This document shows positions 1 to 8,982 of a stretch of 64,000 nt of DNA, in pieces. The position numbers and the translations under genes are program-made. Source of the stretch: Larix kaempferi (lineage: Eukaryota > Streptophyta > Pinopsida > Pinales > Pinaceae); assembly GCA_027924585.1 (NCBI GenBank), contig BSBM01000232.1, positions 24,091,501 to 24,155,500 of the forward strand, in the 5' to 3' direction. The notes under the pieces are model-generated. The model was not told where the DNA came from. It worked only from the letters and a program-made list of their open reading frames with translations, and did not search any database. Positions within the stretch are counted from its first letter, which is position 1; each line of letters begins with the position of its first letter.

Positions 1-14
1 TTAGTGGACAGTTG

Positions 15-790
15 AGGGGATTGGGATCATCCCTGGACTTTCAGTCCTAAAGAGAGCCGTAGACGTGAGGTCTTCGATAATGAAGGGATTGGGATCATTC
101 TTGGACTTCGGTCCGAAAGAAGAGCCGTAGACGTATGTCTCCAATAATGAAGGGATTGGGATCATTCCTGGACTTTGGTCCGAAAGAAGAGCCGTAGACG
201 TATGTCTCCGATAATGAAGGGATTGGGATCATTCCTGGACTTCGGTCCGAAAGAAGAGCCGTAGACGTATGTCTCCGATAATGAAGGGATTGGGATCATT
301 CCTGGACTTCGGTCCGAAAGAAGAGCCGTAGACGTATGTCTCCGATAATGAAGGGATTGGGATCATTCCTGGACTTCGGTCCGAAAGAAGAGACGTAGAC
401 GTATGTCTCTGATAATGAAGGGATTGGGATCATTCCTGGACTTCGGTCCGAAAGAAGAGCCGTAGACGTATGTCTCCGATAATGAAGGGATTGGGATCAT
501 TCCTGGACTTCGGTCCGAAAGAAGAGCCGTAGACGTATGTCTCCGATAATGAAGGGATTGGGATCATTCCTGGACTTCAGTCCGAAAGAAGAGCCGTAGA
601 CGTATGTCTCCGATAATGAAGGGATTGGGATCATTCCTGGACTTCAGTCCGAAAGAAGAGCCGTAGACGTATGTCTTCGAGAATGAAGGGATTGGATCAT
701 TCCTGGACTTAAGTCCGAAAGAAGAGCCGTAGACGTATGTCTTCGATAATGATAGGACTGGATCGTCCCTGGACTTCGGTTCAAAAGGTA
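15..790 (+). repeat. 67-bp tandem array, about 12 units
   Basis: Unit starts fall at 15, 82, 149, 216, 283, 350, 417, 484, 551, 618, 685 and 751, so the period is 67 bp throughout, with 66 bp at the end. The middle units are almost identical; the first and last have diverged. About 30 bp of the unit, around GAGCCGTAGAC and TCTCCGATAATGAAG, reappears in reverse complement in the 70-bp array at 3690-4125 of element Y, so the two arrays share an ancestor. Confidence 0.95.
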
Positions 791-813
791 CATGACTAGT
801 TTACATCATTCCT

Positions 814-1215
814 TGACGATGCCGATGATCATGTGATGACGATGCTGATGATCGTATGATGACGATGCTGATGATCGTGTGATGACGATGCCGATGATCG
901 TGTGATGACGATGCTGATGATCGTATGATGACGATGCTGATGATCGTATGATGATGATGCTGATGATCGTGCGGTGATGATCGTATGATGACGATGCTGA
1001 TGACGATGTTGATGATCGTGTGATGACGATGCTGATGACGATACTGATGATCGTATGATGACGATGCTGATGATCGTGTGATGACGATGCTGATGATCGT
1101 GTGATGACGATGCTGATGATCGTGTGATGACGATGCTGATGATCGTATGATGACGATGCTGATCATGCTGCTGTTGATAGTGTGATGATGATGCTGCTGA
1201 TCGTGTGATTACAAT
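814..1215 (+). repeat. 23-bp tandem array (ATGACGATGCTGATGATCGTG type)
   Basis: Units of about 23 bp, for example at 1081, 1104 and 1127, are made of GATGA/CGATG steps. Some units are shortened or lengthened. The minus strand stays open for 121 codons across it, giving a His/Ser/Ile-rich peptide, but this follows from the repeat and is not a gene. Related minus-strand repeats lie at 2225-2370 in element Y. Confidence 0.9.
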
Positions 1216-1382
1216 GCTGATGATCGTAATGCTGATATTGATGTTGACATTGATGTACCAGTAACTGTTTGAGTTACTAATGAAGACAAATTGAAGAAAG
1301 CTTCCAATGATTTATAGATGTATCATGTATGATGTTGATGACTCCTTGCTCGTGCAGATGTTGTTATAATATCCTTCTCGTT

Positions 1383-1391
1383 AAGGGGGAG
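1383..1391 (+). other. Polypurine tract of element X
   Basis: AAGGGGGAG lies directly against the LTR start TGTTGAG at 1392. This is the usual site of plus-strand DNA priming. The same nine bases occur inverted at 2013-2021 on the other side of the LTR. Confidence 0.85.
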
Positions 1392-2012
1392 TGTTGAGAT
1401 ATTGTAACTTCAAAGAATATTATATTTGTACTTTATTATTCCGGAGATGTTTCATTCCTCCGTGAAGATCTTATTGTATATCCGGAGATGTTTATTCCTC
1501 CGTCGGAATGTGGTAACTCGGGTTATTAGACTTCCCTAGTAGGGGTCGGCCCTGTATGTGTTATGTGGGTCAAAGGGTTATTAGACCACCCTAGAGGGGT
1601 CGGCCCAGTTAGTTGTAGTGGGGTATTTAACCTATTGGTTAAATACGAGCCTACGTGTACTTGTGTAAAATACATATCAGAGTAGTGTATAAATAGAGGA
1701 GGTGTGTTCCTCATTATACACACTCACTCACTTGAGAAAGGCGCATTTGTGGAGGAGAGGTCTGCTATGGAGGAGAAGGAGCTTATGCTCAGGGTTTGCA
1801 TCTTTGTATATTGCTGGTCATCTATATTGAGGAAGCTTTGCTGGGTTTTCTACCCCATGAGGGTTTCCCAGGATAAATCTCTGTCTCTTGTGTTTATGCT
1901 ATGCTTGTTGTTTCTTCAGTGATCCTGTATATGCTATTATTGTGAAATGGAATGTAATGCTGCTATTTTCTGTCTTAGCATATTGAATTTTAACAGTTAC
2001 AATATCTCAACA
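1392..2012 (+). mobile_element. LTR (plus orientation) shared by elements X and Y
   Basis: The LTR is 621 bp, starts TGTTGAG and ends CTCAACA. Its first 17 bases (TGTTGAGATATTGTAAC) and last 17 (GTTACAATATCTCAACA) are exact inverted repeats. Orientation is fixed by a TATA box at 1688 and by similarity to the inverted LTR at 8378-8982. U3 has two CGGAG...CTCCG hairpins (1442-1462, 1483-1502) and two copies of a motif ending GGGGTCGGCCC (about 1527-1608). Polypurine tracts abut both ends in opposite orientation, so this one LTR closes two convergent elements. Confidence 0.9.
1688..1696 (+). promoter_or_regulatory. TATA box of the shared LTR
   Basis: TATAAATAG is followed within about 25-35 bp by the CACTCACTCACTTGAG stretch that probably begins R. 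The same box occurs in the inverted LTR (8679-8687) and in the solo LTR (41874-41882). Confidence 0.7.
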
Positions 2013-2021
2013 CTCCCCCTT
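2013..2021 (-). other. Polypurine tract of element Y
   Basis: Reads AAGGGGGAG on minus. It abuts the outer end of the plus-oriented LTR at 2012 with no base in between. Confidence 0.85.
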
Positions 2022-2224
2022 AACGAGAAGAATATTATAACAACATCTGTAGGAGCAAGGAGCCATCAACATGATACATGATACATCTATAAATCATTGG
2101 AAGATTTCTCAACATCATCAGTAACTCAACCAGTTACTGGAACATCTTCAATACTGGAACATCAACATCTTCAGTACTGAGTCTTTATCTTCTGCAGCAC
2201 TCAAACAGCTACAGCAACATCAAC

Positions 2225-2370
2225 ATCTGAATCCTCACGATCGTCAGCACCGTCATCACACGATCATCATCGTCGTCATCACACGATCATCAACATCGTC
2301 ATCACACGATCAACATCATCGTCATCACACGATCATCAGCATCGTCATCACACGATCAACATCGTCGTCT
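2225..2370 (-). repeat. Short CGATCATCA/CATCGTCATCACA repeats
   Basis: Irregular repeats of about 12-27 bp, the counterpart in Y of the 23-bp array at 814-1215 in X. They are the array nearest to Y's polypurine tract, just as in X. Confidence 0.75.
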
Positions 2371-2394
2371 AGATCAACACGATCAGTATCTTCA

Positions 2395-2520
2395 CATCAT
2401 CTCGATCTACAGCATCCAGTTCATCACGATCTATAGCATCTGGATCATCACGATCTACAACATCTGGATCATCACGATCTACAACATCTGGATCATCTCG
2501 ATCTACAATATCTGGATCAT
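2395..2520 (-). repeat. 24-bp tandem array, about five units
   Basis: Units of the form ACGATCTACAACATCTGGATC repeat about every 24 bp. The period is a multiple of three, so minus stays open and gives an Asp-rich repeat (DPDVVDRD). No counterpart is seen in X. Confidence 0.8.
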
Positions 2521-2539
2521 CTGTATTAGTATCCACACC

Positions 2540-2830
2540 AATACATCTATCATCAAAACATGTATTCTTACTAATACATATATCATCAAAAGCATGTATT
2601 CTCACTAATACATCTATCATCAATAGCATGTATTCTCACTAATACATCTATCATCAAAAGCATGTATTCTCACTAATACATCTATCATCAAAAACATGTA
2701 TTCTCACTAATACATCTATCATCAATAGCATGTATTCTCACTAATACATCTATCATCAAAACATGTATTCTTACTAATACATCTATCATCAATAGCATGT
2801 ATTCTCACTAATACATCTATCATCAAAACA
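2540..2830 (-). repeat. 34-bp tandem array, about nine units
   Basis: Units carrying CATCTATCATCA and GCATGTATTCTCACTAATA repeat about every 34 bp, for example at 2611 and 2645. Units differ mainly by AAA versus AT before GCATG. Not seen in X. Confidence 0.9.
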
Positions 2831-2869
2831 TAGCAGCATACCCTGCAACACACACGATCATATTACAGG

Positions 2870-3135
2870 ATGATCAATCCCGCTCTCTTTAGGACATAGG
2901 TCCATGGATGATACAATCCAGATCAAGTTCCGGGATGATCAATCCTTATCACTTTAAGACAAGTCTCATGTCTAGGGATGAGGCAATCCCGATCCAGTTC
3001 CAGGATGATCAGTCCTTATCAATTTAAGACAAATCTCATGTCTAGGGATGAGGCAATCCCGATCCAGTTCCAGGATGATTAGTCCTTATCAATTTAAGAC
3101 AAATCTCATGTCTAGGGATGAGGCAATCCCGACCA
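2870..3135 (-). repeat. 70-bp tandem array, about three to four units
   Basis: Units with CCAGGATGAT (3000, 3070), AAGACAAATCTCATGTCTAG and GGGATGAGGCAATCCCGA repeat every 70 bp. The GGGATGAGGCAATCCC segment is itself self-complementary. Confidence 0.85.
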
Positions 3136-3254
3136 CAGTGCCAGTCCTTTTTCATACTGGATGTGACCTAGATCATATCTAGGATTTACCACCACAGAGC
3201 CAGTCCTTTTTTATACTGGATGTAGGCCTGCCACCTGCAGGTCTTAATCATCTT

Positions 3255-3600
3255 ACAGAGCCAGCCCTTTTTTCATGCTGGATGTATCACATCTACAGAG
3301 CCAACCCTTTTTCATGTTGGATGTATCACATCTACAGAGCCAACCCTTTTTCATGTTGGATGTATCACATCTACAGAGCCAGCCCTGTTTCATGCTGGAT
3401 GTATCACATCTACAGAGCCAGCCCTGTTTCATGCTGGATGTATCACATCTACAAAGCCAGCCCTGTTTCATGCTGGATGTATCACATCTACAGAGCCAGC
3501 CCTGTTTCATGCTGGATGTATCACATCTACAGAGCCAGCCCTGTTTCATGCTGGATGTATCACATCTACAGAGCCAGCCCTGTTTCATGCTGGATGTAAC
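3255..3600 (-). repeat. 39-bp tandem array, about nine units
   Basis: Units with CAGAGCCAGCCCTGTTTCAT repeat every 39 bp, for example at 3374 and 3413. The later units are almost identical, so amplification or homogenisation was recent. Because 39 is 13 codons, two plus frames and one minus frame are open for more than 100 codons. These are by-products of the repeat, with no sign of a protein family. Confidence 0.95.
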
Positions 3601-3689
3601 CTAGAACAATTCTAGGATTTGTCATGTACATTTTGAACCGAGGTCCAAGGACGATCCAGTCCTATCATGTACCTTTTGAATCGAGGTCC

Positions 3690-4125
3690 AGGGACGATCC
3701 AGTCCTATCCTGTCCACTAGGGACTTCATTCTCGGAGACAGCATGTCTACGGCTCTCTTAAGGATGATGCATTCCTATCATGTCCACCAAGGACTTCATT
3801 CTCGGAGACATCATGTCTACAACTCTCTTAAGGATGATGCAATCCTATCATGTCCACTAAGAACTTCATTCTCGGAGACATCATGTCTACGGCTCTCTTA
3901 AGGATGATGCAATCCTATCATGTCCACTAAGGACTTCATTCTCGGAGACATCATGTCTACGGATCTCTTAAGGATGATGCAAGCCTATCATGTCCACTAA
4001 GGACTTCATTCTCGGAGACATCATGTCTACGACTCTCTTAAGGATGATGCAATCCTATCATGTCCACTAAGGACTTCATTCTCGGAGACATCATGTCTAC
4101 GACTCCTTTTAGAACATGTGTTCAA
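3690..4125 (-). repeat. 70-bp tandem array, about six units, related to the X array
   Basis: AGGATGATGC recurs at 3761, 3831, 3901, 3971 and 4041, exactly every 70 bp. In reverse complement the unit contains GAGCCGTAGAC and TCTCCGAGAATGAAG, matching part of the 67-bp unit at 15-790. Flanking sequence at 3612-3720 also matches the end of the X array. Confidence 0.9.
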
Positions 4126-4262
4126 GGATGATGCAATCCCCTTGTCACCTTAGACCCTGTCTAAGGACCATCCACCAACCTCTCTGTCGGCATCACCAAT
4201 ATAGGTATCCACATCATTTACCTCACTGTCGATGCAGGAAATCTCATCATAGGTGATCACAT

Positions 4263-4275
4263 CACTCCCCCTTTC
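4263..4275 (-). other. Second polypurine-like tract of element Y
   Basis: Minus reads CGAAAGGGGGAGTG, just downstream of the RNase H remnant where a Copia element would normally end its internal region. The array block lies between this tract and the one at 2013-2021. Its use as a primer is inferred. Confidence 0.5.
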
Positions 4276-4539
4276 GAGGAGGGTCCTTCTAAACTATATT
4301 AAGTTTGTCTTGGAAAACTTTACTTGAGGTAGAGGTTTGGTTAGTTCATCGGATCGGTAGAGGTTTGGTTAGTATATTGGTAACTTGTTACAAATTCGAA
4401 CTTTAATTCCTTTCTGCACCATATCTCGTATATAGAAATGTTAGATCTCTATGTGCTTTTGACTTATCATGGAGCACTGGATTCTTTGCCATTTTTTTTT
4501 TTTGTACAACTCTGTTTGTTACATAGGATCACAGTTGGG

Positions 4540-5540
4540 TCCATCTCGAAATCAAACATACCGCTTCACAATTAGCAGAGCAAGAAGCCATATATTCCGC
4601 TTGTGCTGAGAGCCACACTAGACTGTTTCCTGCTAAACCACAAGATCATGGCTGATCCCAGACAATAACATCTTCTCAATGTGCTCTTCCTGTCTGATAC
4701 ACTTTCTTCTCAATCAACATCTATGTAGCCATCTGAAGTCATGATCTCCAAGATAACATAGATCAAAGTCTATTGTATCCTTTAGGTACCTCATCACATT
4801 CTTTGCAACTAACAGGTGAACACATCTAGTTTCCACTAGATACTGACTCAAGGTGTTCACAGCAAAGCATATATCTGACCTAGTATTCGTTAGACACATC
4901 AATGACTCAATAATTTGTCTGTACAGAGTTATATCCACTAACTCTAATGAGTCATCTGCTAACAACTTCAAGAGTGGCCATTCCAACACATCAAGTCCTT
5001 TTAATATTTCTCAGCATACTTTCCCTGGTTGAGAAAGATTCCTTCTGAGCCTTGCCATACTTCCATACCTAGGAAGTAATGCATCAATCTGAGATATTTC
5101 ATTTTTATTTCTGCAGCCATCTTCTTCTTTCTTTTCATGATCTGTTTCTCATTCCTTATCAGAAAGATATCATCTACATACAATAATAGTATGATCCATA
5201 ACCTTAAGGTAAAGGTTAGGAACAACTTTACTTTTGGTAAAGCCCAAGCTTATCAAGAAACTGTCAATTCTCCCTTCACACTCTGCATTGAATGATCTTC
5301 TGCATATCTATCTGTGCCATCTCTCATTAGATGGGTCTACTGATATGAGCCTCAATATCATTCGAACTCTGTGGTGAGTTCCTTCTTGCATCCATGTCAT
5401 ATGTGTATAGAATCCATATTCAACCTTGTAGCAAAGGTTGAGATCCACATCACCCATGGTGATCATTAAGCTCATCAATTGATTATCGATCCTGGGAATC
5501 CATACAGAACTTGATTCATACTTCTTCTTTAATTGCACCA
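4540..5540 (-). pseudogene. Copia reverse transcriptase and RNase H remnant
   Basis: On minus, 5225-5001 encodes LLYVDDIFL with the YVDD catalytic motif, followed by FLGMEVWQ and GIFLNQGKYAEKY. 4989-4714 gives LYRQIIESLMCLTNTRSDI and NTLSQYL, the usual Copia segment between reverse transcriptase and RNase H. About 4612-4556 gives SAQAEYMASCSANCEAV, the RNase H core. Frames change between these blocks and the reverse transcriptase N-terminal half is missing. 5541-5308 may be a further fragment but is not clear. It once copied element RNA into DNA and is now inactive. Confidence 0.8.
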
Positions 5541-7223
5541 TTAAGAGAATGGTCTTATCTAGCCACTTGGAGCAAACATCTCATCATGATTCTCTTCCTC
5601 TTTCTAAGAGAATCTTCTAGTCACAAGCCTTCTATAGTGTGCTTGATTCGTAAATATTTTGTTGAACATCCATCGCTTGTTCAGTGTTCATCATTCATCA
5701 TGAGCTTTCCTACAATTCAAAATTAAGTACATGATTAGTAATACTTCATAATCATTAAATCATATTGACATGATAACCTATTATGCATACAGATATCATT
5801 TACATAGTTATGCAACTATTTTGACCAATACTTTGGCACAACACTTTCCCATATGCTGTATGCATACAGTGGCTATCCAGATTCCTTCCATCTCTACCAG
5901 AACATACTATCGAGAGTGTGCACAGCTCTCAGCATGTCAGCAAAGAGGTTTCATTCTAGACAAGCAACAATGGAATGTTTGTCCAACTTACCAATCATAT
6001 GCATATTAGTAGTATACTATTCAATGCTCTATGAATGTTTACACTCAGCATCATATATTATAGGGATAAATATGCATCCAACCTATTACAGGCAATATCA
6101 TTTACTATTTCAAATAACAACTCAAATACTTATCTTTTATGTTTGTGTGGTTGCCTCCCGCTTGATCTTCTATATGTCTTTTGAACTTCTATTCATTCTG
6201 TACCACTGTGCATACTCAAGTGTGCACTAGTGTCATCCTCATGATCTCATACACAAACATACATTCATTAGTATATTCTCAATATTATCAAAACATTCTA
6301 ATTCTAAATAATCTTGAATATGTATAGTCATGATCATTAGTATTCAGGGTTTCAAGGAAGTCTTCTTTTACTCATGCATATTCTTGTTTGATCATAGTAC
6401 TCTTCTGGTTAATTAAGTCATCAAGATAAGAGACATAATATCCATAAACCCTTGATTACTAACTTTATGAATAAGCATAACCAATCATACCAAGTATATT
6501 TATATAAGGGATCCTAACACAAGGTAAGATTCTAACTTGACATAGGAAAACATACCTGGATTAGTATACCTGCTTAGTTATGTACAACATACCTAAACAA
6601 TCTCTTCAATGACTTAAAGATCCTAAGCTAGAACCTGCATGTCTCATAGGTTAAGCATAATATAACAAAGTCATACATACCTCGTAAGTAGAGTAAAGAT
6701 TATGGATGAGTCTTTGTCTTCATGTTGTCATGGTCATGGAACTTGATTTGTCCTTTTGTGATGTACCTGTCGCTTGTTAGCAGACAACATCAACCTCACA
6801 CAACACCATAATGCATTAGTACAATCATATAGCCCTAATTAATGAATGTATTCGATTATTCACATGCATTCATACTGTTACTAGAGTGATAAGACAATTA
6901 ATCAAGATTGTACTAATAATATGAATACAAACACATTATGAACTTAATCAAGAATCAGATTTCAAGACATACCTGAACCCTCTTAAGTCATACCCGTCGA
7001 GACTTCTTTGTAGTCTTCTTATGTAAGGCCTTAGCCTCAACTCCCCCTGAAACTTGATCTGGAGCTTGATTAGGGTTTTCTAGAGAAACCCTAAAAATTC
7101 AATCTTTGACTTTCTCACTTCTGAATGGATGGAAGGATGTGTCTTGCTAGCATACTTTAATTTTGAAATCTCCAAAATTTGACCCCTCAAAATTGCCTTC
7201 GAAACTTCTGGATCTTCTGGACA
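5541..7223. other. Non-coding part of element Y, nothing recognised
   Basis: AT-rich sequence between reverse transcriptase remnant and leader repeats. I see no gag, protease or integrase motif on either strand; the open frames are short and unlike known families. ACTCCCCCTGAA at about 7041 reads as a small polypurine tract on minus, perhaps from an older fused element. Confidence 0.5.
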
Positions 7224-8003
7224 GGAACCCGAACTAGGGTTTGATGAAGCCCACCCTTCTGTCCAATCAAAAGGTTCGATCCAAGGCTCTAGACTCTTAT
7301 TTTTCTAAGGAGCTTCCAGCCGTGGTTACAGACTTCAAAAATTCCAACTTTTGCTGAAGCCCTAATTTTCCATCTTTCCGATCAAAATCCCGAACTGGAG
7401 TTTGATCAAGCCCGGTCTTCTACCGAACCAAAAAATTCGATCTTGGTCTCTAAATTTTGATTTTCCTGAGTAGCATTCAGCCGTGGATTCTGATTCCAAA
7501 AATTTTAACTTTCTCCGAAACCCTAAATTTCGGAAGCCATGAATGAAGGTGCTCCAAAAATAATTATGTTTTGACAGAAATATGTACTTGATTGTTTCTG
7601 CTGTAACTCCGAAATTTTTGCTCCACAGGGTCTGAAAACTTTTTCTCCGGTATCCTGACCTGTCATCTTTCCATCCCAATAGGTCTGACCTCAATTGGAT
7701 TCTCTGAGAGAAAGTTATGCCAAATGTCGCAGCGTGACCTGTTTTAGGATAATACAGGAGAGCAAACTTGTACGGAGTGCCATGTGTCACTATTTGAACT
7801 TCGGCCTCTAAAAACTTTTCTTGATATATCTCGCCCTGTTATATTTCCATCCTGACAGGTCTAAACTAAATTGGATTCTCTGAGAGAGATTTATGCTAAG
7901 TGTCGCAACGTGACCTGTTTATGGGATAAAACAGGAGAGCGAACTTGTACGGAGTTCCACGTGTCACTGGTTCATCTTCGGCCTCTGAAAACGTTTTCTG
8001 AGA
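7224..8003 (-). repeat. Two duplicated blocks in the leader of element Y
   Basis: A block of about 150 bp at 7224-7375 (CCCGAACTAGGGTTTGATGA, CAGCCGTGG) is repeated, diverged, at 7386-7535. A second block of about 180 bp at 7631-7804 (TTGGATTCTCTGAGAGA, GTCGCAGCGTGACCTGTTT) is repeated at 7805-7985. The 142-codon minus frame at 7790-7362 crosses them and has no family resemblance, so it is not called a gene. Confidence 0.75.
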
Positions 8004-8359
8004 TAGTACAATCTGTGTACTACCTGTCATGTTTTACGAAATTTCATTTGGATCTTCCTAGCCCAAGTTATGACCTTTTTTCCAAGGTCACCTGATTTTG
8101 ACTGAGATCTGGAAGAGGCAGAAACCCTAACTTGTACTGATCATATCTTACAAAGTACAACGAATCTGAGGGTGCCCTTTGGACACAAGATACCTGGAGA
8201 TGTTATCTACGACTTGTAGAGGTTTCAGATTCTGAACCTTTGCATAAATGGATTTATATAGAAAGTTCCACGATGACTGGTTTTTGCTATATAAAACCCT
8301 AACCTTCAAATTGTCGCAAGAGAAGCAAGTGTCGTAAGTGCCATACCTTGCCTTCCTTC

Positions 8360-8377
8360 AGGTTAGCTCTGATACCA
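8360..8377 (-). other. Primer binding site of element Y (initiator Met tRNA)
   Basis: Minus reads TGGTATCAGAGCTAACCT directly after the LTR end. TGGTATCAGAGC is the standard plant Copia primer site, complementary to the 3' end of initiator methionine tRNA. Confidence 0.9.
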
Positions 8378-8982
8378 TGTTAAGATTTAATATGATAAGA
8401 CAGAAAATAGCAGCCTTACATTCCATTTCACAATAATAGCATATACAAGATCACTGAAGAAACAACAAGCACAGCATAAACACAAGAGACACAGATTTAT
8501 CCTGGGAAACCTTCATGGGGTAGAAAACCCAACAAAGCTTCCTCAATATAGATGACCAACAATATACAAAGATGAAACCCTGAGACATGATCTCCTCCTC
8601 CACAATATCAGACCTCTCCTCCACAAGTGCGCTATCCTCAAGTGAGTGAGTGTGTGTGTAATGAGGAATACACCTCCTCTATTTATACACTACTCCGACT
8701 TGTATTTTACACAAAACATGTAGGCTCGTATTTAACCATTGGGTTAAATACCCCATTACAACTAACTGGGCCGACCCCACTAGGGTGGTCTAACAACCCT
8801 TTGACCCACATAACACATACAGGGCCGACCACCACTAGGAAAGTCTAATAACCCAAGTTACCATATTCCGACGGAGGAATAAACATCTCCGGATATACAA
8901 TAAGATCTTCACGGAGGAATGCAACATCTCCGGAATAATAAAGTACAAATATAATATTCTTTGAAGTTACAATATCTCAAAA
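8378..8982 (-). mobile_element. 5' LTR of element Y (minus orientation)
   Basis: Close relative, by eye about nine bases in ten, of the LTR at 1392-2012 but inverted. It holds the same two CGGAG...CTCCG hairpins, the GGGGTCGGCCC motifs and TATAAATAG (8687-8679 on minus). The outer end reads CTCAAAA on plus instead of the expected CTCAACA, a one-base change. It abuts the reading frame of the 9-14 kb element, into which the X/Y complex appears to have inserted. Confidence 0.9.

Larger units (their letters stand above)
1..2012 (+). mobile_element. 3' end of Copia-type LTR retrotransposon X
   Basis: The plus-strand 3' internal region (1-1391) is followed by a polypurine tract and an LTR. It has no coding sequence and consists of a 67-bp array, a 23-bp array and a short unique stretch (about 1255-1382). 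The last 130 or so bases before the tract are nearly the same as the reverse complement of 2022-2100, which is the matching part of element Y. The 5' part lies outside the window. Assignment to Copia rests on sharing this end with Y, which carries Copia reverse transcriptase remnants. Confidence 0.8.
2013..8982 (-). mobile_element. Copia-type LTR retrotransposon Y, degenerate
   Basis: Read on minus, the order is LTR (8982-8378), initiator-Met primer site (8377-8360), a long leader with duplicated blocks, decayed reverse transcriptase and RNase H (about 5540-4540), a polypurine-like tract at 4263-4275, about 2.1 kb of tandem arrays, and a polypurine tract (2021-2013). The next LTR at 1392-2012 lies in the wrong orientation for a normal 3' LTR. 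Gag, protease and integrase are not recognisable. The element cannot move by itself. Confidence 0.85.

Noticed and set aside
15-790. Possible CRISPR array
   Set aside because: Whole 67-bp unit is conserved with no variable spacers, and the context is a plant retroelement.
801-1166. 121-codon His/Ser/Ile-rich minus frame
   Set aside because: Entirely inside the 23-bp array; openness follows from the repeat, with no domain or start context.
1392-2012. Reading the LTR as minus and as a normal 3' LTR of element Y
   Set aside because: TATA box, hairpin order and comparison with 8378-8982 show it is in plus orientation.
3253-3604. Three overlapping frames of 105-111 codons
   Set aside because: Products of a 39-bp array whose period is a multiple of three.
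7362-7790. 142-codon minus frame as a gene
   Set aside because: Lies over duplicated leader blocks, shows no family resemblance, and the duplicate copies do not keep the frame.
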